In this document: positions 26,005 through 34,404 of the stretch, piece after piece | Numbering within the stretch: position 1 is the stretch's first letter | Layout of the letters: each line of letters opens with the position of its first letter | Origin: Streptosporangium roseum DSM 43021 | GTDB lineage: Bacteria > Actinomycetota > Actinomycetes > Streptosporangiales > Streptosporangiaceae | Reading direction: 5' to 3' | Assembly: GCF_000024865.1 (NCBI RefSeq) | Contig: NC_013595.1 | Coordinates: 6,262,001-6,326,000 of the forward strand | DNA length: 64,000 nucleotides | Notes under the pieces: generated by a model | What the model saw: the letters and a program-made list of their open reading frames with translations, nothing else | Told to the model about the DNA's origin: nothing | Database searches by the model: none | Position numbers and translations under genes: made by a program

Positions 26005-27032
26005 CCGGCGACGCCGCCCCGGCGAAGGACGTCTCCCGCCGGGTCACCGAGCGGGAGATCACCAGCCGCGTGGACCTCTGCCGTCCCGACGGGCGCCTCA
26101 ACCCGGCCGCCGTCGGCTGGAGCCGTACCCCCCTGCACCGGGCCAACATCCGCGGCTGGGGACGGACGATGCGCTGGGAGTACTGGTGCCTGACCAGCCC
26201 CGAGCACGTCTTCGCCTTCAGCGCCTCCAGCCTCGACTACCTGGCCAGCGAGGGGGCGTGGTACCTGGACCGGACCACGAGGAAGGACGTCTCCAGCCGG
26301 AGCCTCATCGTGCCGAGCCGGGGCACCTCCTTCTCCGAGCGCAGCGGCGAGGGCAGCGTCCGGATCGGCAAGGGGCCGCTCAGGATCGCCGTCGACGAGA
26401 CCGCCGAGGGCACCCGGCTCCGGCTGAAGTCGCCCGAGTTCGACGCCGACCTGATGGTCCACCGGATCGAGGGCAGGGACAGCCTGGCGGTGGTGGTGCC
26501 CTGGTCCTCCCGCCGCTTCCAGTACACCGTCAAGGACCTCGGACGGCCCGCCGAGGGCACGCTGGTCGTCAACGGCCGCCGCATCAGGCTCTCCGCCGAC
26601 GACACCCTGGCCACCCTGGACCACGGGCGCGGCCGCTGGCCGGGCAACGTCCTGTGGAACTGGGGCGCGGCGGCCGGGCGGTCCCGCGGGCGCGAGGTCG
26701 GCGTCCAGATCGGCGGCAAGTGGACCGACGGCACCGGCAGCGTCGAGAACGGCCTGTTCCTCGACGGCCGGCTGCACAAGATCAGCGAAGAGCTGGTCTG
26801 GCGCTACGACACCTCCGACTGGATGGCGCCCTGGAAGATCACGGGTGAGCGGGTGGACCTGGAGTTCGTCCCCGAGCACGTCCGGTCGGCCGACATCACC
26901 CGGCTCTACCTGCACAGCCGCGAGGACCAGGCCTTCGGCCACTACCGCGGCACCGTCGTCGCCGACGACGGGACCGCCGTCGAGATCGACGACCTGTACG
27001 GCTGGGCCGAAGAAGTGCAGCGGCGCTGGTGA
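26001..27032 (+). CDS. DUF2804 family protein
   Basis: 343-residue protein of the uncharacterised DUF2804 family. Hallmarks include REITSRVDLCRPDGRLNPAA, PLHRANIRGWGRTMRWEYW, LDHGRGRWPGNVLWNWG, GGKWTDGTGSVENGLF and DGRLHKISEELVW. The pattern of alternating beta strands and conserved Trp/Gly is like lipocalin-type or AttH/carotenoid-hydratase folds, but no biochemical role is established. It has no signal peptide. Its ATG overlaps the aldehyde dehydrogenase stop, so it belongs to the catabolic operon, which offers a functional clue: a possible sugar/polyol mutarotase-like, lactonase-like or carrier role (speculative). The transposable element starts 11 bp after its stop. Confidence 0.82.
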   Translation: MTGDAAPAKDVSRRVTEREITSRVDLCRPDGRLNPAAVGWSRTPLHRANIRGWGRTMRWEYWCLTSPEHVFAFSASSLDYLASEGAWYLDRTTRKDVSSRSLIVPSRGTSFSERSGEGSVRIGKGPLRIAVDETAEGTRLRLKSPEFDADLMVHRIEGRDSLAVVVPWSSRRFQYTVKDLGRPAEGTLVVNGRRIRLSADDTLATLDHGRGRWPGNVLWNWGAAAGRSRGREVGVQIGGKWTDGTGSVENGLFLDGRLHKISEELVWRYDTSDWMAPWKITGERVDLEFVPEHVRSADITRLYLHSREDQAFGHYRGTVVADDGTAVEIDDLYGWAEEVQRRW

Positions 27033-27043
27033 GGGAGCGAGAG

Positions 27044-27230
27044 TTGACTTCCTCCCCACGGCTGAAGCCGGGGGACTCCCACCCTCACAGGTCGGATTTC
27101 CTGCTTCACCGCCAGTCGCCCGCCAGGAGGAATCTCCCTTGAGGTCTTACACCGGCTCCACAGGCGTTTCACCTCTCCGCCAGCCCAGCGGCGAGGATGT
27201 TCCTGGCGGCGTTCACATCCCGATCATGAG
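27044..27230 (-). ncRNA. Putative omega RNA of TnpB (right-end guide scaffold)
   Basis: In this class, the RNA guide of TnpB is transcribed from the 3' end of tnpB through the right end, and its guide is read from the flank. Here the segment after tnpB holds the right-end hairpin and ends with TCAA at 27044. The 5' limit is arbitrary. The flanking bases that would serve as guide on the minus strand are CTCTCGCTCCCTCACC, which come from the DUF2804-glpD junction. Confidence 0.4.
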
Positions 27231-28302
27231 TCGCGCCACAAGCCGCGCATACCCACTCCCGCACCTCCAACGGCATGGACGAGGCAACCACCCCGCAGGC
27301 CGAGCAGAGCTTGGAGGAGGGAAACCACCGGTCGACGACCACCAGCTCCCGGCCGTACCACCGCGCTTTGTACTCCAGCATGGCCCGCACCTGCCGCCAG
27401 GAAGCATCCGAGATGGCGCGGGCCAGACGGTGGTTCTTCACCAGGTTTCCCACGGTGAGGTCCTCGATCGCGACCACTTGGTTCTCGCGGACGATCGAGG
27501 TGGTGAGCTTATGCAGGTGATCGCGGCGCCGGTCGGTGATCCGGGCGTGCACCCGCGCGACCCGCACCTTCGCCTTGGCCCGGTTGTTCGAGCCCCGCTC
27601 CTTGCGGGCCAGGGCGCGTTGCGCGCGGGCCAGCCGGGCGCGGTCGGCGCGTTCGTGACGGGGGTTGGCGACCTTCCCGGCGGCGTCGGTGAGGCCGGGG
27701 ATCGGCCGCGACAAGGTGAGCAGGGAGGTGACCCCGGCATCGAGGCCTACCACGCCGTCGGCAGGCTCCAACGGGCGGACCGCGTCCTCACACAGAATCG
27801 ACACGAACCACCGGCCGGCCGCATCCCTGCTCACGGTCACCGTGGACGGCTCGGCCCCCTCGGGCAGCGGCCGCGACCACACGATGTCCAGCGGGACGCC
27901 GGTCTTCGCCAGGGTCAGCTCCCCGTCGCGCCAGGTGAACGCCGAACGGGTGTACTCAGCCGACAGCCGGCACTTCTTACGGGACTTGAACCGCGGATAG
28001 GCGGCCCGTTTGGCGAAGAAGTTGGTGAACGCCGATTGCAGGTGGCGCAGGGCCTGCTGCAACGGCACCGACGACACCTCACCCAGAAACGCCAGCTCCT
28101 GGGTGCGTTTCCAGGCGGTCAGCATCGCCGACGACTCCCCGTAGGAGACCCTCCGGCCTTCCATGGCATAGGCGCGGCTGCGTTCCTCCAACGCCTTGTT
28201 GTAGACCAGGCGGGCGCAGCCGAAGGTCCGGGCAAGCTGCTCGGCCTGCTCGGGGGTCGGATAGAAGCGGTAGGTGAAGGCCCGCTTCACACGCTGCGCC
28301 AT
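27169..28302 (-). CDS. tnpB: TnpB RNA-guided endonuclease of an IS200/IS605-family element
   Basis: 377-residue TnpB, full length for the compact type. The RuvC residues align as D188 (VGLDAGV), E280 (AIEDLTVGN) and D362 (HDRDVNAARN). The zinc ribbon is C333/C336 (CSACG) and C352/C355 (CAACG). The N-terminal helical part has TYRFYPTPEQAEQLARTFG and ARLVYNKALEERS. All key residues are kept, so a nuclease active with its omega RNA is plausible. TnpB proteins cut DNA next to a TAM and help keep the element. It is transcribed against the operon. ATG 28302 gives the family N-terminus; ATG 28311 and nearby codons are alternatives. Confidence 0.93.
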   Translation of the reverse strand: MAQRVKRAFTYRFYPTPEQAEQLARTFGCARLVYNKALEERSRAYAMEGRRVSYGESSAMLTAWKRTQELAFLGEVSSVPLQQALRHLQSAFTNFFAKRAAYPRFKSRKKCRLSAEYTRSAFTWRDGELTLAKTGVPLDIVWSRPLPEGAEPSTVTVSRDAAGRWFVSILCEDAVRPLEPADGVVGLDAGVTSLLTLSRPIPGLTDAAGKVANPRHERADRARLARAQRALARKERGSNNRAKAKVRVARVHARITDRRRDHLHKLTTSIVRENQVVAIEDLTVGNLVKNHRLARAISDASWRQVRAMLEYKARWYGRELVVVDRWFPSSKLCSACGVVASSMPLEVREWVCAACGATHDRDVNAARNILAAGLAER

Positions 28303-28424
28303 GGCGCACATCATGACGCAGCACGGCCGGGGCCGTACGCGTGTTCGAGAAAATCCCGTGCGGCCCTGTTCCGCGTTTCCTCCCCAGGGCTGAAGCCCAG
28401 GGTCTCCACGCTCAAGGAGATTCG

Positions 28425-30176
28425 ATGACATCCGCACACGACGGGCTCGAACCGTTCGCGGCCGGGCTCCCCTTCGGGGCCGGCGCCGCGCTCGACCCGC
28501 TGCGCCGCGACTGCGACCTGACCGAGCTGACCCGCGACCTCCTGGACGTCCTGGTGGTCGGCGGCGGCGCCACCGGCGCGGGAGCGGCGCTCGACGCGGC
28601 CTCCCGGGGCCTGACCACCGCCCTGCTGGAGGGCGGCGACCTCGCCTCGGGCACCTCCAGCAACTCCAGCCGCCTGCTGCACGGAGGCGTGCGCTACCTG
28701 GAACAGCTGGAGTTCGGGCTGGTCCGCGAGGCGTTGCACGAGCGCGGCCTGCTCCAGGACCTGGCACCGCACCTGGTGCGCCGGATGTCCTTCCTGTACC
28801 CGCTGACCCACCGGGTGTGGGAGCGCGGCTACGTGGGGGCGGGGCTGACCCTCTACGACGCCCTCGCCGGGATCGGCGACCGGCACGGCTTCCGCCGCCA
28901 CCGCCACCTCACCCGGCGGGCCCTGCTCAGGCAGGCGCCCCAGCTCCGCCCGGACGCCGCGGTCGGCGCGCTGTCCTACGACGACGGCCATGTCGACGAC
29001 GCCCGGCTGGTGCTCGCCCTGGCCCGTACGGCGGCGCGTGAGGGCGCCACCGTGCTCAGCCGGGTCCAGGTCACCGGCCTGGCCACCCGCCCCGGGCACA
29101 CCGTGGCCACCTGCACCGACACCCTCTCCGGAGAGCAGTTCACCGTCCGCGCCCGCCGGGTGGTGCTGGCGACCGGCCCCTGGTCGGGACTGACCCAGAA
29201 GATGCTCGGCACCGGTCAGGTGCGCGTGCGGGCCTCCAAGGGCGTGCACCTGGTGCTCCCCCGCGAGCGGCTGCCGATGGACAGCGCCCTGATCGCGCGG
29301 ACGCCCGGCTCGGTGCTGTTCGTCATCCCCACCGGCGACGTCGTCCTGCTCGGCACCACCGACACCCCGTGGGAGATCGGTCCCGGCCCGGTGCTGCCCA
29401 CCGGCGCCGACGTCCGATACCTGCTGGAGCAGGCCAACCACTGGCTGCGCGAGCCGCTGGTCCCCGAGGACGTGCTCGGCGTCTACGCCGGCCTGCGCCC
29501 GCTGGTGGACCAGCCCGACCGGCAGAAGACCCAGGCGATCAGCCGCGAGCACGTGGTCAGGGAGGTCGCGCCCGGCTGCGTCGTCGTGGCCGGCGGCAAG
29601 CTCACCACCTACCGGGTGATGGCCCGCGACGCGGTCGACGCCGCCGTCGCCGGGCTGCCCGCGCCCCGCGCCTCCGCCACCGAGCACCTCGGGCTCGTGG
29701 GCTCCAGCGGCTTCGCCCAGGCCTGGGCCCGCCGCGACTCCGCCGCCCTGGCCGCCGGGCTCCCGGTGCAGGCCGTGGAACGGCTGGCGCGGCGCTACGG
29801 CTCGGACTACCCCGCGCTGCTCGCCATGGGACGCCGGGACCCCGCGCTGCTGGAGCCCGTGCCGGGCGCGCCGTCGCTGCTGGCGGCCGAGGTCCTGTAC
29901 GCCGCGCGGCACGAGGCCGCGATGACCGTCGACGACGTGCTGCGGCGCCGCAGCCGGGCCGGCCTGGAGACGGCCGACGGGGGCGCGGGCGCCGCGCCGC
30001 ACGTGGCCGGGCTGCTGGCGGGCGCGCTGGGCCGTACCGGGAACTGGGCCGCCGAGCAGGCCGAAAGCTACGCGCGCGCGGCCGACGTGACGCGCTCGGC
30101 GCTGGCCACCTCGGACGACGCCGAGCTCGTCCCGCTGCTCGCCGACCTCACCAACCGCTGGAGTGGCGCCGCATGA
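28425..30176 (+). CDS. glpD: FAD-dependent glycerol-3-phosphate dehydrogenase
   Basis: Oxidises sn-glycerol 3-phosphate to dihydroxyacetone phosphate and passes electrons to the quinone pool at the membrane. 583 residues. The FAD fold is VLVVGGGATGAGAALDAASRG at about 43-63, and RLLHGGVRYLEQLEFGLVREAL is the family block. SKGVHLVLPRE and GKLTTYRVMARDAVD are also typical. The C-terminal DAO-C domain is present but shortish. AAGGAG is seven bases before ATG 28425. The gene starts 15 bp from the end of the TnpB element. GlpK follows after a short coupled ORF, so the two give glycerol entry into glycolysis. Confidence 0.93.
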   Translation: MTSAHDGLEPFAAGLPFGAGAALDPLRRDCDLTELTRDLLDVLVVGGGATGAGAALDAASRGLTTALLEGGDLASGTSSNSSRLLHGGVRYLEQLEFGLVREALHERGLLQDLAPHLVRRMSFLYPLTHRVWERGYVGAGLTLYDALAGIGDRHGFRRHRHLTRRALLRQAPQLRPDAAVGALSYDDGHVDDARLVLALARTAAREGATVLSRVQVTGLATRPGHTVATCTDTLSGEQFTVRARRVVLATGPWSGLTQKMLGTGQVRVRASKGVHLVLPRERLPMDSALIARTPGSVLFVIPTGDVVLLGTTDTPWEIGPGPVLPTGADVRYLLEQANHWLREPLVPEDVLGVYAGLRPLVDQPDRQKTQAISREHVVREVAPGCVVVAGGKLTTYRVMARDAVDAAVAGLPAPRASATEHLGLVGSSGFAQAWARRDSAALAAGLPVQAVERLARRYGSDYPALLAMGRRDPALLEPVPGAPSLLAAEVLYAARHEAAMTVDDVLRRRSRAGLETADGGAGAAPHVAGLLAGALGRTGNWAAEQAESYARAADVTRSALATSDDAELVPLLADLTNRWSGAA

Positions 30177-30289
30177 TCCACCACCGCACCGCTCACGACG
30201 CCACCGGCCCGGTCCGCCCTCAGAGGAGACGCCGCATGGCCCGCCACCGCACCACCGAACCGACCGGCCTCCGGGGAGGCGCCGTATGA
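30173..30289 (+). CDS. Possible 38-aa coupling ORF between glpD and glpK
   Basis: The ATG at 30173 overlaps the glpD stop (ATGA), and the TGA at 30287-30289 overlaps the glpK start (ATGA). An internal ATG at 30236 with AGAGGAG in front would give a 17-residue version. The peptide is Arg/His-rich with two similar halves (HHRTAHDATGP and RHRTTEPTGL), indicating an old tandem duplication. It matches no family and may serve only to couple glpD and glpK translation. Confidence 0.4.
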   Translation: MIHHRTAHDATGPVRPQRRRRMARHRTTEPTGLRGGAV

Positions 30290-31752
30290 CCGTTCTGGCC
30301 ATCGACGCCGGGACCACCGGCGTCACCTCACTCGTGATCGCGCAGGACGGGCGCGTCCTCGCCCGCGGCCACCGCGAGTTCCCGCAGCACTTCCCCGCGC
30401 CCGGCCTCGTCGAGCACGACCCGGACGAGATCTGGACCGCCACGCTGCAGGCCTGCTCGGACGCGCTCGCCGCGGCGGCCGTCCCCATCTCCTGCGTCGG
30501 GCTGACCAACCAGCGCGAGACCGTCGTCCTGTGGGACCGCGCGACCCTGCGGCCGGCGACCCGGGCGATCGTCTGGCAGGACCGCCGCTCCGCCGGGGAG
30601 TGCGACCGGCTCCGGGAGCACGAGCCGCGGATCCGCGAGCTCACCGGACTCCCGCTGGACCCCTACTTCTCCGCCACCAAGCTGGCCTGGCTGCGCGGGA
30701 ACCTCCCGGAGGTCTGGGCCGGGGTGCGGGAGGGCCGCGTCGCGATCGGCACGGTCGACTCCTACCTGCTGGCCCGGCTCACCGGCGGGCGGCTGCACGT
30801 CACCGACCCGTCCAACGCCTCGCGGACCCTCCTGTTCGACCTGGCCACGGCCGGCTGGTCCGCGGAGCTGGCCGAGCTCTTCGACGTGCCGGAGGCCGCG
30901 CTGCCGGAGATCGTCCCGTCGAGCGCGCTCCTCGGCCGTACCGCGCCCGGTCATTTCCTCGGGCTGGACCTGCCGATCTGCGGGGTGGCGGGAGACCAGC
31001 AGGCCGCGCTGTTCGGCCACGCCGCGTTCACGCCCGGCGCGATGAAGTGCACCTACGGCACGGGCAGCTTCCTGCTGGTCAACACCGGCGACCGGATCGC
31101 CCCGGCCGGCGCGGGACTGCTGTCCACCGTCGCCTGGCAGCTCGGCGGCGCCCCGGTCCAGTACGCCGTCGAGGGATCGGTGTTCGTCACCGGAGCCGCG
31201 GTGCAGTGGCTGCGCGACGGGCTGGGCGTGATCGGCGACTCCGCCGACAGCGAGCGGCTGGCCGCGTCCGTGCCCGACAGCGAAGGGTTGATCTTCGTTC
31301 CGGCCCTGACCGGCATCGGCACCCCGCACTGGGACCCGCGGGCGAGAGGCGCCCTGCTGGGCATCACCCGGGGCACCACCGGCGCCCATCTCGCCCGGGC
31401 CGTCCTCGACGGCATCGCCTACCAGATCCGCGACGTCGTCGAGGCCGTCAGCGGTACGGCGGGCATCCCCGTATCCCACCTGGCGGTGGACGGCGGGGCC
31501 GCGGCCAACGACCTGCTCTGCCAGATCCAGGCCGACCTCCTGGGCCGGCCGGTGGTGCGGCCGGAGACGACCGAGGCCACCGCCCTCGGCGCCGCCTTCC
31601 TGGCCGGCCTGGCGGGCGGCGTCTGGAGCGATCTGGCGGAGGTCGCCGAGGTGAGGGGCGGCGGCCGGGTCTTCTCGCCTCGCGAGATCCCGGAGGACGG
31701 CTACCGGCGCTGGCTCGAAGCGGTGGACGCGACCCGGCGGTTCGGGTCGTGA
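30286..31752 (+). CDS. glpK: Glycerol kinase (FGGY family)
   Basis: Phosphorylates glycerol with ATP to sn-glycerol 3-phosphate, feeding GlpD. 488 residues, the usual length. ALSO the N-terminal phosphate-binding IDAGTTGVTSLVI, the GlpK-type TNQRETVVLWDR, TGLPLDPYFSATKLAWL, AGDQQAALFGHAAF, CTYGTGSFLLVNTGD and FVPALTGIGTPHWDPRARG all match the glycerol kinase branch. ATG 30286 has GGGGAGG eight bases upstream and shows ATGA overlap with the small ORF; the earlier in-frame start is in the repeat-like leader and is rejected. No GlpF facilitator gene is adjacent. Confidence 0.9.
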   Translation: MTVLAIDAGTTGVTSLVIAQDGRVLARGHREFPQHFPAPGLVEHDPDEIWTATLQACSDALAAAAVPISCVGLTNQRETVVLWDRATLRPATRAIVWQDRRSAGECDRLREHEPRIRELTGLPLDPYFSATKLAWLRGNLPEVWAGVREGRVAIGTVDSYLLARLTGGRLHVTDPSNASRTLLFDLATAGWSAELAELFDVPEAALPEIVPSSALLGRTAPGHFLGLDLPICGVAGDQQAALFGHAAFTPGAMKCTYGTGSFLLVNTGDRIAPAGAGLLSTVAWQLGGAPVQYAVEGSVFVTGAAVQWLRDGLGVIGDSADSERLAASVPDSEGLIFVPALTGIGTPHWDPRARGALLGITRGTTGAHLARAVLDGIAYQIRDVVEAVSGTAGIPVSHLAVDGGAAANDLLCQIQADLLGRPVVRPETTEATALGAAFLAGLAGGVWSDLAEVAEVRGGGRVFSPREIPEDGYRRWLEAVDATRRFGS

Positions 31753-31770
31753 ACCCGCCCCCCGCCCGGC

Positions 31771-31847
31771 GTTCCGGGCACGACGGCCCGGCCTGGTGTT
31801 CCGGGCACGGCGGCCCGGCCTGGTGTTCCGGGCACGGCGGCCCGGCC
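31771..31847. repeat. 27-bp tandem repeat, 2.8 copies, before CoA-transferase gene
   Basis: Copies at 31771-31797, 31798-31824 and 31825-31847 (partial) of a unit beginning GTTCCGGGCACGGCGGCCCG. They lie in the 184-bp gap between glpK and the CoA-transferase gene. The frame through them is open but has no family similarity, so they are taken as non-coding. Confidence 0.75.
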
Positions 31848-31936
31848 CCCTCCCCCGTCCGGCGGCCCCGGCACGGCGGCCCGGTCCTCCGTCCGGACGG
31901 GCGGGCGCCGGCCGCTCCGGGCCGGCGGGAGGGGCG

Positions 31937-33124
31937 GTGACGGGCCCTCTCGCCGGGATCCGGGTCGCCGACTTCTCCCGGGTGCTGGCCGGGCCGTACG
32001 CCACCATGATCCTCGCCGAGCTCGGCGCGGACGTGGTCAAGGTGGAGCATCCGGAGCACGGCGACGACACCCGGGCCTGGGGCCCGCCGTACGCGGGCGG
32101 CGAGGCCGCCTACTACCTCGCCGTCAACCGCGGCAAGCGGAGCGTCGCGCTCGACGTGAAGCATCCCTCCGGCCGCGAGATCGCCCAGCGGCTGTGCGCG
32201 GACGCGGACGTGGTCATCGAGAACTTCCGCCCCGGGGTCGCCGAGCGCCTGGGCGTCGGGCACGAGTCGGTACGGCAGGCCAACCCGGGCGTCGTGTACT
32301 GCTCGATCATCGGGTTCCCGGGCGGCGACCGGCCGGGTTTCGACGCGACGATCCAGGCCGAGAGCGGCTACATGCACATCACCGGCGAGACCCCGAGCAA
32401 GGTCGGCGTCGCGATCACCGATGTGCTCGCCGGGCTCAACGCGGCCGTCGCGATCCTGGGCGCGCTGCACCGGCGGGCGACCCGGGGGCAGGGCGAGCGG
32501 GTCGAGGTGTCGCTCATAGGCTCGGCGCTGTCCGGGCTGGTCAACGTGGCGCAGAGCGCGCTGGTCTCGGGCGAGGAGGCGCTCGCCTACGGCAACGCGC
32601 ACCCGACGGTGGTGCCCTACCAGACGTTCGAGGCGGCCGACGGCCGGTTCGTGGTCGCCGTGGGCAACGACCGGCTGTTCCGCGCCCTGTGCGCGGCGAT
32701 CGGGCGGGAGGACCTGGGCACCGACGCCCGCTTCCGCACCAACGCCGGGCGCGTGCGCGAGCGCGACGCGCTGATCGCCGAACTCGCCGCCGTCTTCCCG
32801 ACCCGTCCGGTGGACGAGTGGATCGCGCTGCTCGGCACCGCCGGAGTCCCCGCCGGCAAGATCCGGGGCGTCCTGGACGCGATCCGGACGGCCGACGGCG
32901 CGACCCTCCAGGTCCGGCATCCGACCGCGGGCCCGCTGGAGCTCGTCCGCACCGGATTCACCCTGGAGAGCGTCCCCGCCGACCGCGACATCGTTGCCCC
33001 GCCGCTGCTCGGCCAGCACACCCACGAGCTGCTGGCCGAGCTCGGCGTCACCGACGACCGCATCGCCCTCCTGCAGCGGGAGGGTGTCATCCATCAAGCC
33101 GTTCACCAAGCGAGGCCCCATTGA
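31937..33124 (+). CDS. Class III CoA-transferase (CaiB/BaiF family)
   Basis: 395-residue enzyme that moves CoA between carboxylic acids. The N-terminal signature LAGIRVADFSRVLAGPYATM and ELGADVVKVEHPEHGDDTR are diagnostic. The likely catalytic Asp is D136 in GFDATIQAESGY. The start GTG 31937 is preceded by GGGAGGGG and gives the family N-terminus; the longer open frame runs through the 27-bp repeats and is rejected. Its stop overlaps the acyl-CoA dehydrogenase start. Pairing with a glutaryl-CoA-dehydrogenase-like enzyme suggests a succinyl-CoA:glutarate CoA-transferase role in glutarate breakdown (known pairing in other organisms; inference here). Confidence 0.88.
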   Translation: MTGPLAGIRVADFSRVLAGPYATMILAELGADVVKVEHPEHGDDTRAWGPPYAGGEAAYYLAVNRGKRSVALDVKHPSGREIAQRLCADADVVIENFRPGVAERLGVGHESVRQANPGVVYCSIIGFPGGDRPGFDATIQAESGYMHITGETPSKVGVAITDVLAGLNAAVAILGALHRRATRGQGERVEVSLIGSALSGLVNVAQSALVSGEEALAYGNAHPTVVPYQTFEAADGRFVVAVGNDRLFRALCAAIGREDLGTDARFRTNAGRVRERDALIAELAAVFPTRPVDEWIALLGTAGVPAGKIRGVLDAIRTADGATLQVRHPTAGPLELVRTGFTLESVPADRDIVAPPLLGQHTHELLAELGVTDDRIALLQREGVIHQAVHQARPH

Positions 33125-34284
33125 ACCCGCATGATTTCCTGGAAGTCGACCGCGACCTGGACGACGAGGAGCGAGCGATCCGCGACGCCGTACGCGACTA
33201 CTGCCGCGCCGAACTCCTGCCGCACGTCGCCGGCTGGTTCGAGGCCGGCACCATCCCCGACCCGCACGCGGTGGCCAAGGGGCTGGGCGCGCTGGGCGTG
33301 TTCGGCATGCACCTGGAGGGGTACGGCTGCGCGGGCACGAACGCGGTGAGCTACGGGCTGGCCTGCCGCGAGCTGGAGGCCGTGGACAGCGGGCTGCGCA
33401 GCCTGGTGTCCGTCCAGGGCTCGCTGGCGATGACCGCGATCCACCGGTTCGGGTCCGAGGAGCAGAAGCTGGAGTGGCTGCCGCGCATGGCGGCCGGCGA
33501 GGCCCTCGGCTGCTTCGGCCTGACCGAGCCCGACTCGGGCAGCGACCCCGGCTCGATGCGCACCCGGGCCCGCAGGGACGGGACGGACTGGGTCCTCGAC
33601 GGCACCAAGATGTGGATCACCAACGGGGCGGTCGCCGACGTCGCCGTCGTATGGGCCCAGACCGAGGAGGGCATCCGCGGGTTCCTCGTCCCCCGGGGCA
33701 CCCCGGGCCTGTCCGCCGGCGTGGTCCACGGGAAGCTCTCGCTGCGGGCCTCGATCACCTCCGAACTCGTCCTCGACGGCGTACGGCTCCCGCACGAGGC
33801 GGCGCTGCCTCTCGCCGAGGGCATCAAGGCCCCGCTGACATGCCTGTCCGAGGCCCGGTTCGGCATCGTGTGGGGCGCGGCGGGAGCGGCCAGGGACTGC
33901 TTCGAGGCGGCGCTGGACTACGCGCAGACCCGCACCCAGTTCGGCCGGCCGATCGCCGCCTTCCAGCTGACCCAGGGGAAGATCGCCGACATGCTGGTGG
34001 ACGTCAACCAGGCCAGCCTGACCGCCCTGCGGATCGGCCGCCTCAAAGACGAGGGACGGGCCCACCCCTCGCACGTCAGTTTCGGCAAGCTCGCCAACGT
34101 CCGCGCGGCCCAGCGGGTGGCCGCCACCGCGCGCAGCGTCCACGGGGCCAGCGGGATCACGCTTGAGTACCCCGTGATGCGCCACATGGTCAACATGGAG
34201 AGCGTCGCCACCTACGAGGGCACCGCGGAGATCCACGCCCTCACCCTCGGCCGGGCGGTCACCGGCCACTCTGCCTTCCGCTGA
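33121..34284 (+). CDS. Glutaryl-CoA dehydrogenase-like acyl-CoA dehydrogenase
   Basis: 387-residue FAD acyl-CoA dehydrogenase. The flavin/substrate segment CFGLTEPDSGSDPGSM, WITNGAVADVAVVWAQ, TQFGRPIAAFQLTQGKIADM and HGASGITLEYPVMRHMVNME follow the glutaryl-CoA dehydrogenase subgroup. The catalytic base is E366 in TYEGTAEIHALTLGRAVTG. That subgroup oxidises and decarboxylates glutaryl-CoA to crotonyl-CoA. The start TTG 33121 overlaps the CoA-transferase stop (TTGA); no ATG in frame gives the family N-terminus. It ends the catabolic run and is followed by a strong hairpin terminator. Confidence 0.88.
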   Translation: MNPHDFLEVDRDLDDEERAIRDAVRDYCRAELLPHVAGWFEAGTIPDPHAVAKGLGALGVFGMHLEGYGCAGTNAVSYGLACRELEAVDSGLRSLVSVQGSLAMTAIHRFGSEEQKLEWLPRMAAGEALGCFGLTEPDSGSDPGSMRTRARRDGTDWVLDGTKMWITNGAVADVAVVWAQTEEGIRGFLVPRGTPGLSAGVVHGKLSLRASITSELVLDGVRLPHEAALPLAEGIKAPLTCLSEARFGIVWGAAGAARDCFEAALDYAQTRTQFGRPIAAFQLTQGKIADMLVDVNQASLTALRIGRLKDEGRAHPSHVSFGKLANVRAAQRVAATARSVHGASGITLEYPVMRHMVNMESVATYEGTAEIHALTLGRAVTGHSAFR

Positions 34285-34358
34285 CCCCGGCCGGACGGGG
34301 CGGCTCCGGCCGGCCACCGGGGTGACCCGGGCCGCCCCGATCTCGGCGGGCGGCGCGG

Positions 34359-34404
34359 AGAAAACCCTCTCTCTCCGGGTCTCTCCGCAGAGAGAGGGTT
34401 TTCT
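34359..34404. terminator. Intrinsic terminator at end of catabolic run
   Basis: Perfect 16-bp inverted repeat (34359-34374 and 34389-34404) with A-rich and T-rich outer ends (AGAAAACCC...GGGTTTTCT). It can act in both directions and lies 75 bp after the last gene. Confidence 0.8.

Larger units (their letters stand above)
27044..28410. mobile_element. TnpB-only IS200/IS605-type element inserted in the operon
   Basis: A 1.37-kb element carries tnpB and no tnpA. Both ends hold a short hairpin with the shared core CTGAAGCC flanked by TTCCTCCCC (27050-27080 and 28376-28405), as expected for subterminal hairpins of this class. Read on the minus strand, the right end finishes with TCAA at 27044, a sequence typical of right cleavage sites; the left end abuts TTGAG before 28410. 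Removing the element joins GGGAGCGAGAG to CTCAAGGAG, restoring about 25 bp between the DUF2804 gene and glpD with its ribosome site. Boundaries are inferred from these signals. Confidence 0.75.
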
